From contig NC_039479.1 of the NCBI RefSeq assembly GCF_003590095.1, positions 3,100,001-3,164,000 of the forward strand: 64,000 bases of DNA, read 5' to 3'. The first letter of the stretch is position 1. Each line of letters opens with the position of its first letter. The stretch is from Trichoplusia ni. Lineage: Eukaryota > Arthropoda > Insecta > Lepidoptera > Noctuidae. A model generated the notes under the pieces. The model was given only the letters and a program-made list of their open reading frames with translations, made no database searches and was not told the origin of the DNA. Made by a program: the position numbers and the translations under genes. Shown here in pieces: positions 63,901-64,000 of this stretch.

Positions 63901-64000
63901 CTCCGTGATTGCGTATATATCTGCATCCATTAATTCTACGCTACTTCTAAAGTCATTCAGCTTTGTTCGAAGCCCTCTAACATTTTGGTAGTAAATGTCA
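60985..64000 (-). mobile_element. CR1/Jockey-group LINE, 3' part, antisense in dynein intron
   Basis: On the minus strand the element runs in from the right edge, encodes ORF2, has a short 3' UTR and ends in a (AAAT)n tail at about 60985-61012. The tail of short tandem repeats rather than poly-A, and the ORF2 start YYQNVRGLRTK, fit CR1-type elements best (family knowledge). Only the 3' part is in the window. Its end is about a dozen bases after the donor of dynein exon 74. Confidence 0.85.
61132..64000 (-). CDS. LINE ORF2: endonuclease-reverse transcriptase (5' partial)
   Basis: The frame is open from the window edge to a stop at 61132, at least 955 codons. The first Met inside is at 63930, but the frame continues upstream of it with YYQNVRGLRTKLNDF, so the true start is off window. 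The N-terminal part is an APE-type endonuclease: QNVRGL, ITESGC, IVIGDFNL and DAHHPPL in place of the usual SDH box. The reverse transcriptase follows: SGYRPVAVLS, AQHGFRPGHSTATNLL, AYFDFRKAFDTVDN, GVSQGSNLGPL and the catalytic LLFADDFKLL. These enzymes nick the target DNA and copy the element RNA into it. No stop or frameshift is seen, which suggests a young copy. It is not part of the dynein gene. Confidence 0.9.
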   Translation of the reverse strand, partial: DIYYQNVRGLRTKLNDFRSSVELMDADIYAITESGCNPSIHDAELIPPGYKILRCDRADGRKQGGALLVATHRFELRQVYVSDVDIDSCVFELVNATVYLNRRFLFLCSVIYIPPGSSENDYMVLFGILEKLCTKYKQIIVIGDFNLYSCPINVRSYYEYFLSFCEFTQNNNVSNCLNRQLDLVLSTGLSEVSVVRADGSLVPVDAHHPPLAACVRLAGASAPRPAPASAGSASISRKPRWNFFKANYELLYSMLLNTDWTDMYELRDVDDILNLFYDKINTILDASVPKKTLSVKQRYIYPKWYTNEIIKNLKIKASLHKIYKTTKSTSTYHEYSEYRSLIKKQIEMARKQHETIIQGQFAKDPRSFWQYIRSQKNTAARQDIVKDGQYLSDEECAEQFASYFKSVYSNAPPRLDAEEAAAEAGDTGSQCLQINKLSLKDVRSALDRLKPKRSAGPDGLPAFLFKDCGRVLAEPLLFVFNTCLQSAKFPDKWKITRVIPVPKGRAGPDISGYRPVAVLSTPAKVFESAIQRCMQEQVRGQLSDAQHGFRPGHSTATNLLDFMGRVVPAVDAGGQVDAAYFDFRKAFDTVDNNILLRKLAEFGCAQHLLRFFASYMQDRQQYVDYNGCESDPYYTWSGVSQGSNLGPLEFLIVINNLPEVVRHGVCLLFADDFKLLLEIRSESDCRRLQEDIDRIVQWSHENKLYFNVSKCSLMSFTRARAPVRYDYVVDGAPLQRVTEVRDLGVFMTPDLTFREHINRVCKKAYRNLGFILRQTHSFTNITAVRVLYDALVRSHLEHSAVIWAPHEAKYAVMLERVQNKFTRHLYRKLYGVYPFYPLMYPTLFVLGMVGYNQLRVRREFALVAYLMKVLRGLESHPAVLQRLSLCVPDRYVWRRRSPPLLLVPTARTNLLAKAPITRAICIINDLHSSIDVFTCCFGEFAKELLFILCYKHNSI

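Overview
The window is nuclear DNA from an insect, almost certainly a moth or butterfly. It has AT-rich introns and intergenic DNA, GC-richer exons with canonical GT/AG borders, and several repeat families that I recognise as lepidopteran: tRNA-headed SINEs, 3' tails of LINEs that end in the 'cccagcagtggga' and 'gttgggaaaaggct' blocks, and an RTE-like tail carrying 'cgcgacttcgtcc'. No bacterial or viral gene organisation is present.

Layout. Bases 1-8.3 kb hold no convincing gene, only repeats, including a 505-bp hAT-type MITE with a perfect 8-bp target duplication. From 8.34 to 12.5 kb is a plus-strand gene for a secreted protein with one chitin-binding (peritrophin-A/CBM14) domain followed by about 1,150 residues of Gln/Asn/Thr/Pro-rich sequence. 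From 14.28 kb to at least 60.97 kb is one very large plus-strand gene for an axonemal dynein heavy chain, best matched to DNAH10 (the inner-arm I1/f beta chain). I could join 74 coding exons in a single continuous reading frame (11,929 nt, about 3,976 residues). They run from the N-terminal extension through tail, linker, AAA1-AAA4, stalk and microtubule-binding domain into AAA5. AAA6 and the C-terminus lie beyond the right edge. A near-consensus RFX X-box about 0.9 kb upstream of the ATG fits a ciliary/flagellar gene, which in a moth mainly means sperm and chordotonal neurons.

The dynein introns carry other genes. Between 43.6 and 52.1 kb they contain seven identical 73-nt tRNA-Ala(AGC) genes (three plus, four minus) and one 5S rRNA-like unit, so a Pol III cluster is nested in a Pol II gene. 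One tRNA copy lies in a 273-bp segment duplicated exactly 2,100 bp away and is flanked by 21-bp direct repeats. Introns also hold several MITE or fold-back elements and many SINE and LINE fragments. At the right edge a long, uninterrupted CR1/Jockey-group LINE ORF lies antisense in the intron after exon 74, its 3' tail starting about a dozen bases from the splice donor.

The most interesting points are the tRNA/5S cluster and its duplication scar, the Glu-rich two-exon insert between AAA3 and AAA4, the missing Walker B aspartate in AAA4, and the well-preserved MITEs. I saw no wholly new multi-gene system. Exon borders were assigned by hand from splice sites, phase and family resemblance; the N-terminal exons 2-4, 9 and 20-21 are the least certain.
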